A stretch of DNA of 64,000 bases from an uncultured Lachnospiraceae bacterium (GCA_947086895.1 CAMUAR010000011.1:17969-81968), one strand, 5' to 3'. Shown: positions 17,617 to 26,622, numbered from the stretch's first letter. Numbers and translations are program-made. Notes: generated from the sequence alone by a model not told the origin.

Positions 17617-20034
17617 TTATATTTCTGTTATATTTTCTTTTGCGTACTGATCCAGTTCTCTGCCGTAAGTATACCACTGAGGCAGCACTTCGGCACGCTC
17701 CATAAGATCCTTTTTATTCTTCCCGTGAAGCCCTGCTGCCTGTTTTGCAATCTGATCAACCTCGGCGGGAGTAAAATAGGTAAATGCCATGCGAAGCTGC
17801 GGCAGCAGTTCCATAAATTCCAAATCGCCCACCTGTCCAAAAAAAGAATCCAAAATCTGAAGCAGGCGTTCCCCAATAAAGATCAAATCTTTCGCCGTAT
17901 AAAAAAGCCCTCGGAAAAAAACAGCAGTCTGCAAAAGCTGTTCTCTTGTTCCTGTCAGATATCCTAAACAGATATGTTCTACTGCTGCCGCATCTTCTTT
18001 TTTACTGCCGTATAAAATCCCGTGAATGCATCCATTCAGACCTGCATGAATATCCTGCACTTCAAGCAGCCGCTCCAGCGCGTCATAATATGCCTCCCGC
18101 TCCATAGACATCATATCCCCTCTGCCGGTAACCTGATACAAAAGCTTTAAGATATCCATACATTCTGCAAACCGTTCTTCCTTGACGTGAGCCATCGCCG
18201 GAAGCAGCGTAATCAACTTTTGAACTGCATTGTGCAAAAGCCCTGAAAATTCAAGTTCTGAGCCGTAAAGACTGCCAAGCTCGTCCATCATCATCAACGA
18301 TTTCAGCGCATCTGCAATCGAATAAAAATCCGCGTCCGCAGCCATCAGCTCCTGCACGCGCTCATAAACCGCAGAAAACTGCCCGGACAATCCCATCTCA
18401 AATACTTTGGTCAAAAGAATTGCCGCGTCCCCCGCATTTAAATCTTTTTTTAATTCTTCGCGCACAAGGCTCTCCGCCGCCTCGCCAATCGTCGCCCCGT
18501 GAACCGATACATCGATCAGCGCGGACAACACCTGCGTGTTCCATTTGTATTTCCAGATTTCCCGAATTAAATTTTTATTTTTTTTCAGCTGAAGATTTGG
18601 GCCTTTTAACCGCCTTGCAAACTCGGTTTTTAAAAATAGCATCCGGTGAAAAAAGCTGCTGATTGCCCGATGTTTTTTTTCGGAAAAAATAGATAATACC
18701 AATTCTGTTTCCAAAGTGGAATGTATTTTCAGACGGAACGCCGAGCACTGAGCCTCGAAATCTTTTACAATCGGCGGCACATCCGCCTCGGTGCAAAGCT
18801 TTCCAATCCCTTTTCCTGTCATAAAACCGCGCAGAGTTCGAACTGGAAGATCAGAAGCAATATTGTATTCTCCCTTAACATAAGACGACAGCACGGCATC
18901 CTGCAATTCATAGGCGCCTGGCTGCAGCTTTCTCCGCAGTTCTCCAAGTGCTTTTGCCATCTGCCACGCACATATTTCATCGTAGGTGGAAAGAGACCCC
19001 TCCTTGCCCCGCACCGCTTTTCCAGAAGCAACCAAAAAATCAAGCACCGCTTTTTCATAAGGGAATTCTTCCGACTCCTGCAATCCTTCCCATACCTTCT
19101 GATAGAATCCTGTGTACGGCATTCCGCTTGCATAACCATTCAAAGAGTCCGCTGCTTCCATAGAATATGGCATCAAATACACTCCCTGATCTTTTTCTGA
19201 AATCTTACTGCCTTTTCCAGCGGCAAGTTTTTCTGCGGCAAGCTTTGTTTTCTCCCACTGCTCGTTTGAGAGCAGTTTCATCAGTCCCGGCGTGTGAAAA
19301 CCGCCTGTAACAACAAGAATCTTCTGCGGTTCGCGATCGGTTGATTGATCTTTATGTTCTTCTGCCCACTGCACAATCCGCGCTGCCATATACGCCTCCC
19401 TTGCAAGGCATCCTTCCTCCTGCAAAGCTTCTTTCGGCGTATTTTCTCTCGCAAGCGTACAATAAGTAAGCAAATGCGAAAACCAAGTGCTGCTCTCTTC
19501 CTTAAGACCATTGATCTCAAAATATTTTTCCCAGAATTCGTCAAAATTTCGAAGCCCTGTTTTTTCACACAGCTGATTGATATATTCATTTCTGGATAAT
19601 AAGTAATCGTCATTATAATTATTTTTTTCCTCTTCCTTGCGCAGTCCTTTCCCTCTGGCTGAAGCTGCTAAAATATCCCCGTAAGAAAGATCGATAAACA
19701 CTGCCGGAATTTCTCTTTCCATTGCTTCGCGCACCGCAGCAAGCTCCGGCGAATACTCCAAAAACGGGTAATAGCATTTATAGTGTTCCTTTTCCTCCGA
19801 AATTTTTCCCGCTTTATCATGATACGAGTAATAAATAGCAAACGGCGCCTTTGTATCTTTATGCACCATAACCGAAAGAAGCTCATTCGCATTGGTTGGC
19901 CCTTCTACCAAAACCGCGGACGGTTTCCACTCCTCTATTATTTTCTGTATCTGAAACGAGCAGGCCGGACTGTGGTGACGGACAGGAAGAAACATAATTT
20001 CCGTCTGTTCTTTGCTTCGCACAATCGTTTCCAT
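17617..20034 (-). CDS. DUF5682 protein (YehM-like)
   Basis: An 805-aa protein of the DUF5682 family, the E. coli YehM type. Conserved elements are LPVRHHSPAC (16-25), AVLVEGPTNANELL (about 40-53), FIDLSYGD and VVTGGFHTPGL (about residue 245). The paired histidines and the V-E-G-P turn recall the TraB/ChaN/erythromycin-esterase-like superfamily, so a metal-dependent hydrolase activity is possible, but that is inference. The C-terminal half is helical and repeat-like. AAGGTG precedes the ATG, and a promoter lies at 20064-20093. It heads the DUF5682-VWA-SWIM operon. The frame on the opposite strand contains no credible gene. Confidence 0.85.
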   Translation of the reverse strand: METIVRSKEQTEIMFLPVRHHSPACSFQIQKIIEEWKPSAVLVEGPTNANELLSVMVHKDTKAPFAIYYSYHDKAGKISEEKEHYKCYYPFLEYSPELAAVREAMEREIPAVFIDLSYGDILAASARGKGLRKEEEKNNYNDDYLLSRNEYINQLCEKTGLRNFDEFWEKYFEINGLKEESSTWFSHLLTYCTLARENTPKEALQEEGCLAREAYMAARIVQWAEEHKDQSTDREPQKILVVTGGFHTPGLMKLLSNEQWEKTKLAAEKLAAGKGSKISEKDQGVYLMPYSMEAADSLNGYASGMPYTGFYQKVWEGLQESEEFPYEKAVLDFLVASGKAVRGKEGSLSTYDEICAWQMAKALGELRRKLQPGAYELQDAVLSSYVKGEYNIASDLPVRTLRGFMTGKGIGKLCTEADVPPIVKDFEAQCSAFRLKIHSTLETELVLSIFSEKKHRAISSFFHRMLFLKTEFARRLKGPNLQLKKNKNLIREIWKYKWNTQVLSALIDVSVHGATIGEAAESLVREELKKDLNAGDAAILLTKVFEMGLSGQFSAVYERVQELMAADADFYSIADALKSLMMMDELGSLYGSELEFSGLLHNAVQKLITLLPAMAHVKEERFAECMDILKLLYQVTGRGDMMSMEREAYYDALERLLEVQDIHAGLNGCIHGILYGSKKEDAAAVEHICLGYLTGTREQLLQTAVFFRGLFYTAKDLIFIGERLLQILDSFFGQVGDLEFMELLPQLRMAFTYFTPAEVDQIAKQAAGLHGKNKKDLMERAEVLPQWYTYGRELDQYAKENITEI

Positions 20035-20063
20035 AAATTCACCTTCCGTTTATTTTTATATCT

Positions 20064-20093
20064 ATTATATCTCATTTTGCCAGTGAAAATCAA
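20064..20093 (-). promoter_or_regulatory. Sigma-A promoter of the DUF5682-VWA-SWIM operon
   Basis: Minus strand: -35 TTGATT (20088-20093), an 18-base spacer, -10 TATAAT (20064-20069), about 30 bases before the ATG. Confidence 0.7.
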
Positions 20094-20259
20094 TTTATTT
20101 CCAATGAAATTGTGTGAGAATATTTTTAACCTTGCGCCAAAAACACGGTATTTTTCATCCGAATCTGAATCACAGCAAAATGATGATATAAAGCTGCTTA
20201 TTTTTCTCTCTTTTCACCTTGTTATACTCGCTGCAGACAGTCAAGTTTGGCAATAAAGA

Positions 20260-20288
20260 TTGACAAAATCAATTCACGTAATTATAAT
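20260..20288 (+). promoter_or_regulatory. Perfect-consensus sigma-A promoter
   Basis: TTGACA (20260-20265), exactly 17 bases, TATAAT (20283-20288). This is the full consensus in both boxes. The expected transcript starts near 20295, runs through the GNAT remnant and continues into the GNAT gene at 20503. Bases 20094-20259 hold nothing else I can identify. Confidence 0.85.
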
Positions 20289-20446
20289 TATTGAAAGAAT
20301 TGGCAAAAGAAAGTGGAAAATATAATTGTATTATCTTGGACTGTCACCCGGATAATAAACGCGCATGGCATGTATACGAAAAGACAGGATTCCGCAGCAC
20401 CGGCGAAATAGAAAACGGGGAATGTATTATGAAGTTTGACTTTTAA
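20288..20446 (+). pseudogene. C-terminal fragment of a GNAT acetyltransferase
   Basis: This frame, bounded upstream by a stop at 20285, encodes about 52 residues ending at the TAA at 20444-20446. It contains a typical GNAT tail: LDCHPDNKRAWHVYEKTGF, followed by the closing beta strand ENGECIMKFDF. The acetyl-CoA-binding motif A and the N-terminal half are missing, so it is a remnant rather than a working enzyme. A short product could start at a TTG at 20291, but no Shine-Dalgarno is seen. The perfect promoter at 20260-20288 abuts its truncated end, as if a deletion brought them together. Confidence 0.75.
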
Positions 20447-20450
20447 TTTC

Positions 20451-20481
20451 TTGACAATAAAATACAAAAATTGTTTACAAT
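20451..20481 (+). promoter_or_regulatory. Possible second promoter of the GNAT gene
   Basis: TTGACA (20451-20456) and TACAAT (20476-20481) with a 19-base spacer, 22 bases before the GNAT start codon. The spacer is longer than ideal. Confidence 0.4.
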
Positions 20482-20502
20482 AATATCAAAAAGGAAATTA
20501 TA

Positions 20503-21012
20503 ATGATTGAACTAAGAAAACTAAATTTAGAAGAAAAAAAGGATATGGATTTATTTAATGCAATGTCAGAAGAATATTATACGGATGTATGCACTCCTGA
20601 TGAGCTTTCGCAGGAAATCGCTGATTTATACGATGATGAATTAAATGCGGAACTGATCGAACAAACAAAGCGCAAAAAAGATCCATATTATATTATGGGA
20701 ATTGAAAATAATAAAAATTGCATTGGTTTTATTTCTTATATCATTTACCAAAGCAATCAGCAATGTTTTATCAATAATTTTTACATTACTTCCCTGTACA
20801 GAAATCAGGGATTGGGAGCCATCACTTACGCAAAAGCCGAGGAACATATTCGAAACCAGGGTTCTTTGACGATCTCGCTTCTTCCTGAAAAACGTGCAGT
20901 CCCATTCTATCAGCGTTTTGGCTTTACAGAAAGCGGAAAAACAAAAAATATTATGGTTGCCTGTGATATAAAAAAAGCTGTTAAAAATATAATAATCATC
21001 CATAAGATATAA
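20503..21012 (+). CDS. GNAT family N-acetyltransferase
   Basis: A 169-aa GNAT protein, transcribed against the rest of the island. Beta strand 4 and motif A appear as NNFYITSLYRNQGLGAITYAKAEEHI (about residues 89-114), and the C-terminal FYQRFGF (about 136-142) is the conserved acetyl-CoA-side helix. The substrate is unknown. AAGGAAATTATA precedes the ATG. The last codons (KNIIIIHKI) form the left arm of the terminator that follows. Its insertion between the AAA+/helicase genes and the DUF5682 operon, together with the GNAT remnant upstream, suggests an acquired segment. Confidence 0.85.
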   Translation: MIELRKLNLEEKKDMDLFNAMSEEYYTDVCTPDELSQEIADLYDDELNAELIEQTKRKKDPYYIMGIENNKNCIGFISYIIYQSNQQCFINNFYITSLYRNQGLGAITYAKAEEHIRNQGSLTISLLPEKRAVPFYQRFGFTESGKTKNIMVACDIKKAVKNIIIIHKI

Positions 21013-21049
21013 TAGAATAATATACATATCTTATGGGTGATTATTTTTT
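20990..21049 (+). terminator. Rho-independent terminator of the GNAT gene
   Basis: AATAATCATCCATAAGATAT (20991-21010) pairs with its complement at 21026-21045 with one wobble-type mismatch, and a run of T follows to 21049. On the other strand the stem is followed by a weaker T-rich tract, so it may also stop the convergent helicase transcript. Confidence 0.85.
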
Positions 21050-21113
21050 GCGGCAGTTTTATATACAATTATCGTTTAATTTATCTTTGGCGATACGCAG
21101 TTTATATAAATTT

Positions 21114-24100
21114 TTACCCTTTTGTTCGGATCAGTTCCAATGCATCAAACACCGCTGCAACAGCTTTTTCTCTTGTTGCGTATGCAGTTTTACAAAATTC
21201 ATTATCGATCGAGTATTTCCATATATTGCCCGCGTTTGTATTGTGGTAAAGCACAATTACATGCTCGTCAATTTTCAAATATTCGTTGCCTTTTTTTGAT
21301 TGTTTCCACGGACGCTTTAAAAATTTTGCACGCCTGGTCTGACGGTTTTTAAAATCTGCCTCCCGCTTTTTCGCACCTGCAATATTGCCTTCCATTTTTC
21401 CTGCGCATACACAGCCTACAAATAAGGGTCGATACCGCCGATGTTCCATACAGTGAACATAGCGGATAATCTGATATCCGCACATTTCACATATTCCAGT
21501 CGGCGCGCCTAAATCTGCCACATTGGTGCAAAACCATCCTGTTTTCGGAACATCCTCCCTCTTCCAGAGATTCTCGCTTTTTTCAGGAACTCTCTTTTTC
21601 TTGTTGTTCTCCTTTTTTGAAGGACGAAAACGGTCAACGTCATTTTCTTTCTGAGCATCGTTCGGAACTGAAAAATACTGAGATAAACTGTTATTTCTCA
21701 ATGTTTTTTTTGAAACTGCCGCATCCGCTGCCGTTGAGCCTTCCTTTATCTCTAATGTTTTCCTTTTATCCTTTTCCTGCAAGTATTCGCCTGTATTTTC
21801 TATCAAATCCTGTTTTTGTTCTGATTTTGTCCCTGTAAAATTATCGTTCTCTTTTTCTCTTTTTTTCTTTAAACGTTCTTTTATTATTTTTACCCAGTCT
21901 TTTTCTTGTACTGTTTTTGTATCTGTACTGTTGCTGTTCTTACCCAGATTTTCGTATATTATTTTTGTGTTTTCTTTTTTGTCAGCTTTATCTGTCTGCG
22001 TTTTTTCCGGCAATTTTGCTTTTTCTGTTATTTGCTCCTGTTTTTGCTCTGTGCGATTCAATTGTTTTCCATTTTCATGTTCTTTTGCAAAATAGCTGAT
22101 TGAAATATTTCTCGCCTGTTTCAGCCCTTCAAACCGGACTAAATAAGTTTTTCGTTTTTCATCAACTGCTTCAATTCTTCCTTTTCCAAAAATATGATGT
22201 TCTACGAAATCGCCTGTATTTCTAACATCCGTTGTCTGATTATCTGTATAAAGCTCTCTGTTTAATTTTGCTGTATAGTTTTTGCTCTCCTGTTTTAAAT
22301 CATCTGAAATCTGTCCGATACGAATATAATTTTGTTCTCCGATTTCCTCCAAAAAACGCGAAACCAATTTCTTAATTCCATTTTGGGAAACTCCCTCGGA
22401 ATCCATAAGAAAAAGATATTTTTCCGCCCTTGTGATCGCCACATAGCACAGCCTGCGCTCTTCCTCCAACCCCAGTTTTTTGCGCTCTCCAATTGTTTTT
22501 GCAGATGGAAATATCCCCTCTGTAAAACCAAGAATAAACACAACCGGAAACTCCAACCCTTTTGAAGAATGTATCGTCATCAATTTTACAGTATCTTTTG
22601 CTTCGCCTGTGTCTTCCCCGGACTGCAAAGCAATCTGCTGTAAAAATTCTTCCAAACTTAGATTCTCGCCAAATTCGCGCTCAAATTCATTGGCTATCCG
22701 CTTAAACTCGGCTAAGTTATCCAGCCGTTCCTCATCCCCAAGCTCTCGAATATAAGCCTCATAACCAGAATCTCTTGTCACTTCATTTATAATTTCTGAA
22801 ATGCGCTTTGTCTGGCATTGTTTTCGCATTGTCTCCACAAAACGGACAAACGAAGCCGCATCGCTGTTTAAAAATTCCTTTTCGCCAAGATGCGCGGAAA
22901 GCACGGCAAACAAAGGCTGAGAACTTTTTTTATCCGCATTTCTTTCAGAAACCGCTGAAATCGAAGATGCAGCATTATTCTCTTCTGAAAATGCGTCAGG
23001 CAAAAGCGGAAAAACTTCCTGATTTTGTCCGCTCTCCAAAAACACGTCTGATTTCGGCAATTCTGCTGTTTCGCCCTTATTGCTTTCAAAAAACGACTCC
23101 ATAGAAAGCTGCCCTTGCATTCGCTTTGTTTTCTGCATGAACTTTTTATCTCGAAGCTGCTCCAAAAAATTCATTTTTGCGCGCCCAAACCGTCTGCGCG
23201 GCGTATTTATAATTCTTCGAAACGAAGCGTCGTCATTATAAGCAATCAATTTTAAATATGCCAGAATATCTAAAATTTCCATGCGCTGGTAAAACCGCAC
23301 CCCGCCAAAAATCTCATAAGGAATATTTTTCTCCACCAATTTTTTTTCTGCCACGCGCGAAAGAAATCCCGACCGGTAAATTACTGCAAAATCTGAATAC
23401 GAAAAGCCCTCCTGTTTATGCAAGCGTTTGATATTTTCAATAACGCGGTCCATCTCCTCAAAATCATTTTTTGAATGATAATGAACAACAGTTGCTCCCG
23501 CAATATTTTTTGTAAACAGATCCTTTTTTAACCGCAGTTCATTCTTTTCAATCAAAGAATTTGCACATTTTAAAATCTCAGGCGTAGAGCGGTAATTTTG
23601 ATTTAAAATAATGGTTTTGGTCGGTTTATGCTTCTGGTCAAAATCTACAAGCAATTTGACATCCGACCCCCGCCATTCATAAATATTCTGGTCAGGGTCT
23701 CCGACAATCATTAAATTTTGAAACAGACCAGACAGCAATTCTACAAGATGCATTTCTATCGCGGAACTGTCCTGAAACTCATCTACCATAATATAATTCA
23801 GTTTGTTCTGCCACTTTTCACGCACATCGGTATCCGTCTCCAAAAGATAGATCGCAAAAGAAATCAGATCATGAAAATCCAGCGAGTATGTCGCTTTCTG
23901 CCTCTGCAAAAATTCCTCTATAATCCGGTCGTCCTGATCTTTTATTTCTTTTAAAATCGGACACGGTTTTGGGCTGCACATCCTTGTTACATAGCTTGTA
24001 TCCCTTTTTATTCCACCGATTTTTTTTAGAATTGATTCAAAACTTGCATAGTCCAACTTTAACTCGAATTTCTGGTATATTTCTCCCAAAATTGCTTTCT

Positions 24101-24449
24101 GCTGCGCGGAATCCATAATCTGGAACTGCTTGTTTAAAAATAATTTTTCAGGATTTTCCCGAAGCAGACGATTGCAAAATCCATGATAAGTGCAGATTAA
24201 ACTTGTATCATTGTGATCTCCAATCAGCGCGCGAATTCTTTTCTTCATTTCCCCCGCAGCTTTGTTTGTAAAAGTCACACATAAAATATTGGAGGAATCA
24301 ATGCCGTATTCCTGTACCAAATAAGCATAACGGCTGACAAGCAGCTTTGTTTTGCCGCTGCCTGCACCGGCAATTACCCGGACATATCCTTCCGTTTCAA
24401 GCACAGCTTCCTGCTGTCTTTCATTAAGATTTTCCAGTAAATCTGCCAT
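21114..24449 (-). CDS. UvrD/PcrA-like superfamily 1 helicase with Cys-rich tail
   Basis: A 1111-aa SF1A helicase. Seen in order: Walker A AGAGSGKT (about 30-37), DEFQD (about 220), GDPDQNIYEWRG, NQNYRS, TIHSSKGLEFPVVFILGF, and EEERRLCYVAITRAE (about 665-680). These are the complete UvrD/PcrA motif set. An acidic/lysine-rich low-complexity region (about 790-960) then leads to a cysteine-rich domain (about 970-1111) with WFCTN, CEMCGYQIIRYVHCMEH and VGCVCAGKMEGN. UvrD and PcrA (about 720-750 aa) lack this tail. The ATG at 24449 follows AAGGAGG. It is 132 bases downstream of the MoxR ATPase on the same strand. The likely activity is 3'-5' DNA unwinding; the tail probably directs substrate or partner choice. 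Confidence 0.9.
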   Translation of the reverse strand: MADLLENLNERQQEAVLETEGYVRVIAGAGSGKTKLLVSRYAYLVQEYGIDSSNILCVTFTNKAAGEMKKRIRALIGDHNDTSLICTYHGFCNRLLRENPEKLFLNKQFQIMDSAQQKAILGEIYQKFELKLDYASFESILKKIGGIKRDTSYVTRMCSPKPCPILKEIKDQDDRIIEEFLQRQKATYSLDFHDLISFAIYLLETDTDVREKWQNKLNYIMVDEFQDSSAIEMHLVELLSGLFQNLMIVGDPDQNIYEWRGSDVKLLVDFDQKHKPTKTIILNQNYRSTPEILKCANSLIEKNELRLKKDLFTKNIAGATVVHYHSKNDFEEMDRVIENIKRLHKQEGFSYSDFAVIYRSGFLSRVAEKKLVEKNIPYEIFGGVRFYQRMEILDILAYLKLIAYNDDASFRRIINTPRRRFGRAKMNFLEQLRDKKFMQKTKRMQGQLSMESFFESNKGETAELPKSDVFLESGQNQEVFPLLPDAFSEENNAASSISAVSERNADKKSSQPLFAVLSAHLGEKEFLNSDAASFVRFVETMRKQCQTKRISEIINEVTRDSGYEAYIRELGDEERLDNLAEFKRIANEFEREFGENLSLEEFLQQIALQSGEDTGEAKDTVKLMTIHSSKGLEFPVVFILGFTEGIFPSAKTIGERKKLGLEEERRLCYVAITRAEKYLFLMDSEGVSQNGIKKLVSRFLEEIGEQNYIRIGQISDDLKQESKNYTAKLNRELYTDNQTTDVRNTGDFVEHHIFGKGRIEAVDEKRKTYLVRFEGLKQARNISISYFAKEHENGKQLNRTEQKQEQITEKAKLPEKTQTDKADKKENTKIIYENLGKNSNSTDTKTVQEKDWVKIIKERLKKKREKENDNFTGTKSEQKQDLIENTGEYLQEKDKRKTLEIKEGSTAADAAVSKKTLRNNSLSQYFSVPNDAQKENDVDRFRPSKKENNKKKRVPEKSENLWKREDVPKTGWFCTNVADLGAPTGICEMCGYQIIRYVHCMEHRRYRPLFVGCVCAGKMEGNIAGAKKREADFKNRQTRRAKFLKRPWKQSKKGNEYLKIDEHVIVLYHNTNAGNIWKYSIDNEFCKTAYATREKAVAAVFDALELIRTKG

Positions 24450-24581
24450 AATTCCTCCTTGTATCATCGCTTCCAGTCCATACTGCTCTTTTCTTTTTAC
24501 ATGCGAAATGCTTGCATCAAGCAGATCTCCGCTTATAAAAAAGGTATATAAATTTAAACCTCATAAGCAGCAAGTCTCTGT

Positions 24582-25691
24582 TTATTTCAGCCACTTTTTC
24601 GCCTCGTAAAACTCCTTCCAAAGTCCGCCTTCCTTATTGCTCTTATCGCGAATTACCGTGTTAAAATAACCTTTTACTTTATCGAGATCATCCTTGTTTT
24701 CCTTTGAGATTGCACCGACTAAATTTTGAACCAAACAATCTACATTGATACGGCTGTTCCCGTAGTAATACCCCGTCAGCATGGTTTGATAATAAACCGA
24801 TACGGCTTCCGCGGTACTCATCACCGCGGATGGCTTGTCAATCCGGTGTCCGTAAGAAGAAACGCCTTCGCGCAGCTCATGGTATGTCGAGGCAAGCAGT
24901 TCTGCCACATCTTCATCTGCCTCCATCTTCACTCCGCTCTCGTCGGCAAGTTTTGTCACCTCATTTAAAATAATCTGCTTTTCTAGTGAAACTTCCCGCA
25001 CTGGCATTACTGTCTCAAAATTAAAACGACGTTTCAGCGCGCTGCTCATTTCATTGACGCCCTTATCTCTTGTATTTGCGGTTCCAATCACATTAAATCC
25101 TTGGCGCGCAAACAAAAAACCATCGTCGCCAAGTTCTGGCACATTTAAAACTTTATCGCTTAAAACGCTGATTAAACTGTCCTGAATCTCTGCCGGCGTT
25201 CTTGTGATTTCCTCAAACCGCGTCAAAATGCCTTTTTCCATACCAACATACAGCGGAGCTGGTACAAGTGCTTCCCTGCTTGGTCCTTTTGCGAGCAAAA
25301 GAGCATAATTCCACGAATATTTAATCATGTCCTCGGTGGTTCCTGCCGTCCCCTGAATCGTGTTTGTACTTACCCCGCTGATTGCAGCTGAAAGAAGTTC
25401 CGAGAGCATAGTTTTTGCTGTTCCTGGCTCTCCTACCAACATCAGCCCGCGGTTTCCGGCAAGTGTGACAATACAGCGTTCCACCAGCGCGTTATTGCCA
25501 AAATACTTTTTCTCAATCTTGTATTCCTTGCCCTTATACTCGATCGGATTCGCGCTTCCTAAAATAAACGTGCGGACTGCCATCGGCGACATACGCCAGT
25601 TTTCCGGTCTGCGGCCTGTGTCTGTGTTTCTCAATGCTTCCAATTCTTCTTTGTACCGGACTTCTACCGGCGGTTTAATACTTTCCTGCAT
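24582..25691 (-). CDS. MoxR-family AAA+ ATPase (YehL-like)
   Basis: A 369-aa MoxR-type AAA+ ATPase. Walker A is GEPGTAKT (87-94), the Walker B region includes GILTRFEEI, sensor 1 is NVIGTANTRDKG, and the arginine finger region is SSALKRRFNFE. MoxR ATPases act as chaperone-like remodelling machines for complexes containing VWA proteins; here the VWA partner is encoded at 16462-17589. The position upstream of DUF5682, VWA and SWIM genes is the E. coli yehL-M-P-Q order, interrupted here by the helicase and GNAT genes. TTTGGAGGTTTGTT precedes the ATG at 25691. It is the promoter-proximal gene of the leftward island, but I see no convincing promoter upstream. Confidence 0.9.
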   Translation of the reverse strand: MQESIKPPVEVRYKEELEALRNTDTGRRPENWRMSPMAVRTFILGSANPIEYKGKEYKIEKKYFGNNALVERCIVTLAGNRGLMLVGEPGTAKTMLSELLSAAISGVSTNTIQGTAGTTEDMIKYSWNYALLLAKGPSREALVPAPLYVGMEKGILTRFEEITRTPAEIQDSLISVLSDKVLNVPELGDDGFLFARQGFNVIGTANTRDKGVNEMSSALKRRFNFETVMPVREVSLEKQIILNEVTKLADESGVKMEADEDVAELLASTYHELREGVSSYGHRIDKPSAVMSTAEAVSVYYQTMLTGYYYGNSRINVDCLVQNLVGAISKENKDDLDKVKGYFNTVIRDKSNKEGGLWKEFYEAKKWLK

Positions 25692-26053
25692 AACAAACCT
25701 CCAAATATATTAAATTATTATTGATCTTCCAAATCAGCCTTGTTTTACTGTATTTTTTTCAAATATAAATATTGATACAGTTCATAAAAGATATATTCTA
25801 TTTGCAGCAGATTGCAGACACCCAAACATACTTCTTTAACTATCAGGAAACCATTGGACGAGTTTTCACCTATTATACATCAGACATGCGAGTAAGGCAA
25901 GAATCGGACAAGATGTATTTTTTGTTTATCGGACAATTAAAGAGAAAAGATATTATGATAAAAGACCCTTTTCTAATTTGATTGTCGTAAAACTCTGAAA
26001 AACCACAGCGCAGCAAGGTTTTGAGGTTTTGCTTTGAGCATTTTGGAAAACAT
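25692..26053. other. Gene-free stretch before the 113-bp array
   Basis: AT-rich at 25692-25980 and more mixed after that. A 69-codon plus-strand frame at 25772-25981 has no Shine-Dalgarno and no recognisable composition, so no gene is called. Bases 26028-26053 look like a decayed left arm of the boundary hairpin seen between the repeat units. Confidence 0.5.
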
Positions 26054-26505
26054 GGTATAATATCGCCAGATATTATACCTGCGCCAGTTCGCGCTCGACC
26101 AAAGGGAGAGTATCTTCCTTAGCGAACTGTGTGCATGCCCCGCAGGGAACCATATCAGAACGATATGGTGTAATATCGGCAGATATTATACCTGCACCGA
26201 TTCGTGTCCGACCAACGGGAGGACAAATTCATCTGCGAATCGTGTGCATCCCTCGGAGAGTACCATATCGAAACGATATGGTATAATATCGCCAGATATT
26301 ATACCAGCGCCGATTTGCGTCCGACCGAAGGGAGGACAAATTCCCTAGCAAATCGTGCGCATCCCTCGGAGAGTACCATGTTTGGAGAACATGGTATAAT
26401 ATCGGCAGATATTATACCTGCACCAGTTCGCGCTCGACCGAAGGGAGAGCATCTTCTTCTGCGAATCGTGTACATCTCACAGAGGATACAACACTCTTAC
26501 AAACA
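26054..26505 (+). repeat. Four tandem 113-bp units with nested inverted repeats
   Basis: Units start at 26054, 26167, 26280 and 26393, an exact 113-base period. Each holds: (1) GGTATAATATC-GCCA/GGCA-GATATTATACC; (2) an outer stem 31 bases in (CAGTTCGC/GCGAACTG, CGATTCG/CGAATCG, CGATTTGC/GCAAATCG in units 1-3; unit 4 has one mismatch); (3) an inner hairpin with tandem G-A mismatches, arms CTC/GAG in units 1 and 4 and GTCC/GGAC in units 2 and 3; (4) a boundary hairpin shared with the next unit (26149-26169, 26262-26282, 26375-26395) with arms ACCATATC/GATATGGT or ACCATGTT/AACATGGT. The arms vary but stay complementary. Units 1, 3 and 4 carry an extended -10-like TGGTATAAT. No ORF explains it. 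Identity unknown; it could be a structured RNA array, recombination sites or a miniature element. Confidence 0.9.
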
Positions 26506-26622
26506 TTGTAAAAAATCTTTTGAAAAAATGTATCAAAAATTTGGAAGAAAAACCGTTTTTATTTGCCAAATCATTTTTTGAAACTGCATCTATGTGAAAA
26601 AAAGGGCAGAAGTGAGGATTTT

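Noticed and set aside
25772..25981. 69-codon plus-strand ORF upstream of the repeat array
   Set aside because: No Shine-Dalgarno, no recognisable domain, and it lies in AT-rich spacer where short open frames are expected.
26054..26505. 113-bp array as a CRISPR
   Set aside because: Whole units repeat, including the parts between the palindromes. There are no short constant repeats with unique spacers, and no cas genes.
26054..26505. 113-bp array as integron attC sites
   Set aside because: The folded units recall attC geometry, but there are no gene cassettes between them, no integrase and no clear GTTRRRY core.
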